In this document: positions 5,067 to 6,737 of the stretch, piece after piece
How positions within the stretch are numbered: position 1 is the first letter of the stretch
Layout: each line of letters opens with the position of its first letter
Assembly: GCA_021814895.1 (NCBI GenBank)
Contig: JAKAHN010000036.1
Span: 1-6,737, forward strand
DNA: 6,737 nt
Direction: 5' to 3'
Source of the DNA: a bacterium
GTDB taxonomy: Bacteria; Patescibacteriota; Minisyncoccia; Phycocordibacterales; 2-02-FULL-43-11
The notes under the pieces: generated by a model
Told to the model about the DNA's origin: nothing
Database searches by the model: none
The model's input: the letters and a program-made list of their open reading frames with translations, nothing else
Translations under genes and position numbers: made by a program

Positions 5067-5372
5067 ATGAAAAATAAATTTGTTATTTATGATCCTCCAA
5101 TGTGCTGTTCGTCCGGCGTATGCGGTCCGAATCCTGATCAGGCGCTTATTAATCTTCAAGATACATTGGAAAAAATTAGAAATATGGGTGCGGAAGTCGA
5201 ACGCTACCTCATTACCCAGAGCCCGCAGGCGTTCAAGGATAATCCGGAAATCATAAGGCTCATTCAGGAACAGCAATTAAAAGCCCTGCCGATCACCACT
5301 TGCGACGGGAAAGTTGTTAAAACCGGCGCATACCCGACACTGAAAGAGTTCGAAACTTTTATCAATAAATAA
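5067..5372 (+). CDS. arsD: ArsD, arsenic metallochaperone for ArsA
   Basis: ArsD carries As(III)/Sb(III) in the cytosol and delivers it to the ArsA ATPase, raising its affinity; it also has weak repressor activity in some systems. The 101-residue product has the diagnostic opening YDPPMCCSSGVCG (8-20), with Cys13, Cys14 and Cys19 equivalent to the essential Cys12, Cys13 and Cys18 of R773 ArsD. The thioredoxin-like fold continues through DQALINL (24-30), ERYLITQSP (45-53) and LPITTCDGKVV (74-84), and length matches the family. The extra vicinal Cys pair near the C-terminus of R773 ArsD is absent; a single Cys79 is present. arsA starts two bases after its stop, so the two genes are co-translated partners. 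The DNA from here on is visibly more GC-rich than the preceding genes. Confidence 0.95.
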   Translation: MKNKFVIYDPPMCCSSGVCGPNPDQALINLQDTLEKIRNMGAEVERYLITQSPQAFKDNPEIIRLIQEQQLKALPITTCDGKVVKTGAYPTLKEFETFINK

Positions 5373-5374
5373 CT

Positions 5375-6737
5375 ATGAATACAAAATTTTATTTCTTTTC
5401 GGGAAAGGGTGGCGTTGGCAAAACCACAATGGCCGCCTCAAGCGCTATGTATTTTGCCGGCCAGGGCAAAAAGACGCTTATTATCACCACCGATCCGGCT
5501 TCAAATTTAGCCGATGTTTTTGAACAAAAAATTGGCCATAAGGTTACGGACATTAACGGCGTGCCAAATCTATTAGCAATGGAGCTCGATCCTGATGTTG
5601 CGACAGCCGAATACAAGGAACGGACGCTCTCTCCTCTCCGCGGACTGATTCCCGTTGAGAGCTTTGCGGTTTTGGAGGAGCAATTGAATTCGCCATGCAC
5701 GGCGGAAATGGCCGCCTTTGACCGCTTCACGGATTTTTTGCAAGAGCCGGAATATGATGTGGTTATTTTTGATACGGCTCCGACCGGCCATACCCTCCGA
5801 CTTTTGGAATTGCCCGTAGAATGGAGTGGTGTGATAGAAAAAGCGGCCAAGGAAGGAGATGGCGGACAAACCTGCATCGGCCCGGCCGCCGCGCTTGCCG
5901 AATCGAAAGCGAAATTCGACAAAGCCATTGAAGTCATGAGGGACACATCCAGGACTACCTTTATTTTTGTCCTGCGTCCCGAAGTTACCCCAATTTATGA
6001 AGCAGAACGCTCAATCGCCGAGCTTTTGAAACTCAAGATAACTTCGCAAGAACTCATCATTAACGGCATCTATCCTCAAAGCGCCTGCGATAATCCATTT
6101 ATGCTGGCACGTTTTGCTAAACAGCAGGAATTTTTGGAGCTGATTAAAAATAAGTTTTCTGTTCCTATAACTCTTATTGAGCTTGAACCGCAGGAAATCA
6201 AAGGCAAAGAACAATTGGCCAAGCTCGGTAAAAAACTTTATGAAGCGCCAATAAACCTAAAAGATTACACCCCGGTCAAAATTGATAGGGGCGCTGACAC
6301 TGGTACAAATAATTTTCCGGCCATAGATGAGAGAATTAAATCACTTTTATCACCCAATGACAGTAAACGCCGCACGATATTTTTCGCCGGCAAGGGAGGC
6401 GTCGGGAAAACGTCGGTAGCAGCAGCAACCGCTCTTTGGATTGCCGAGCAGGGATACAAGACCTTGCTTTTGACGACTGACCCTGCCTCTCATTTGAGCC
6501 AGATATTTGAGCAGGATGTATCCGACCAGCCGACTCTCATTAACGGGGAGAAAAAATTATGGGCAAGCCGCATTGATCCGGTTAAGGCTACAAATGAATA
6601 TAAAGAGAAAATTCTTGTTGAAGCGCGAAAAAAATATGACGCCCAAAGAATCACGGCGATTGAGGAGGAACTCAATTCTCCTTGCACGGAGGAAATGGCC
6701 ACTTTTGAGAAATTTATTGATTTTGCCACCCGAAAAG
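5375..6737 (+). CDS. arsA: ArsA, arsenite-transporting ATPase (3' end beyond the window)
   Basis: ArsA is the soluble ATPase that drives As(III)/Sb(III) extrusion through ArsB or Acr3. The frame is open for 454 codons to the right edge with no stop, so roughly the last quarter to fifth of a two-domain ArsA is missing. The first half has the deviant Walker A SGKGGVGKTT (9-18), TDPASNL (39-45), Cys108 in NSPCTAEMAAF, the signature DTAPTGHTL (133-141) and Cys167 in TCIGP. Cys108 and Cys167 are 59 residues apart, as are Cys113 and Cys172 of R773 ArsA. A linker leads to the second half, with AGKGGVGKTS (338-347), TDPASH, and Cys437 in NSPCTEEMATF, matching Cys422. All three metal-binding cysteines are thus present. 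The second DTAPTGHT lies outside the window. The start at 5375 is two bases after arsD. Confidence 0.96.
   Translation, partial: MNTKFYFFSGKGGVGKTTMAASSAMYFAGQGKKTLIITTDPASNLADVFEQKIGHKVTDINGVPNLLAMELDPDVATAEYKERTLSPLRGLIPVESFAVLEEQLNSPCTAEMAAFDRFTDFLQEPEYDVVIFDTAPTGHTLRLLELPVEWSGVIEKAAKEGDGGQTCIGPAAALAESKAKFDKAIEVMRDTSRTTFIFVLRPEVTPIYEAERSIAELLKLKITSQELIINGIYPQSACDNPFMLARFAKQQEFLELIKNKFSVPITLIELEPQEIKGKEQLAKLGKKLYEAPINLKDYTPVKIDRGADTGTNNFPAIDERIKSLLSPNDSKRRTIFFAGKGGVGKTSVAAATALWIAEQGYKTLLLTTDPASHLSQIFEQDVSDQPTLINGEKKLWASRIDPVKATNEYKEKILVEARKKYDAQRITAIEEELNSPCTEEMATFEKFIDFATRK

Noticed and set aside
5389..5946. Long open frame of 185 codons on the minus strand
   Set aside because: It lies wholly antisense to arsA, whose frame has family motifs throughout; the antisense product is Ser/Ala-rich with no recognisable domain.
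6300..6400. Possible split of arsA into two genes at the linker
   Set aside because: The frame runs without a stop or new start signal from 5375 to the window end, so it is one two-domain ArsA.

Overview
The window looks like a stretch of bacterial chromosome devoted mainly to heavy-metal and metalloid resistance, with a LexA repressor gene at its left end. It uses the standard bacterial code. The DNA is mostly AT-rich with a shift in composition. None of the nine gene starts has a recognisable Shine-Dalgarno sequence; instead all eight non-overlapping starts have T directly before ATG. Compact genes, weak or absent ribosome binding sites and short leaders would fit an uncultured lineage such as the Candidate Phyla Radiation (Patescibacteria), but no marker gene here fixes the taxonomy, so this is inference.

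Layout. 39-647 (minus): lexA, with a good sigma-70-type promoter reading leftward. 648-821: divergent intergenic region holding the lexA promoter, a perfect DnaA-box 9-mer, and the promoter plus a 26-bp near-perfect palindrome of the next operon. 822-4203 (plus): a four-gene operon made of an ArsR/SmtB regulator with CmtR-type cysteines, a membrane-anchored probable OB-fold protein, a Cys-rich multi-pass membrane protein, and a P1B heavy-metal ATPase. A rho-independent terminator (4301-4327) closes it. 4345-4397: a second promoter with two tandem ATTAAT-N4-ATTAAT operators. 4398-6737 (plus): an arsenic operon made of arsR (As(III)-type CVC motif), an FmdB-type zinc ribbon with a tail of paired cysteines, arsD, and arsA, the last cut by the window's right edge.

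How the genes probably work together. In the first operon the regulator should release its operator when a soft divalent metal (Cd, Pb or possibly Zn/Hg) binds, inducing the ATPase for efflux. The two unknown extracytoplasmic/membrane proteins probably handle the same metal. In the second operon ArsR senses As(III)/Sb(III), ArsD hands it to the ArsA ATPase, and ArsA would energise an efflux channel (ArsB or Acr3) that is not in this window. The zinc-ribbon protein may be an extra thiol trap or chaperone.

The most novel material is the OB-fold protein, the CC membrane protein and the ATPase, whose transmembrane metal site departs from the classical Zn/Cd type, together with the Cys-tailed zinc ribbon inside the ars operon. 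No RNA genes, CRISPR arrays, insertion sequences or attachment sites were seen. Positions 1-38 are AT-rich DNA downstream of lexA with no feature I can support.
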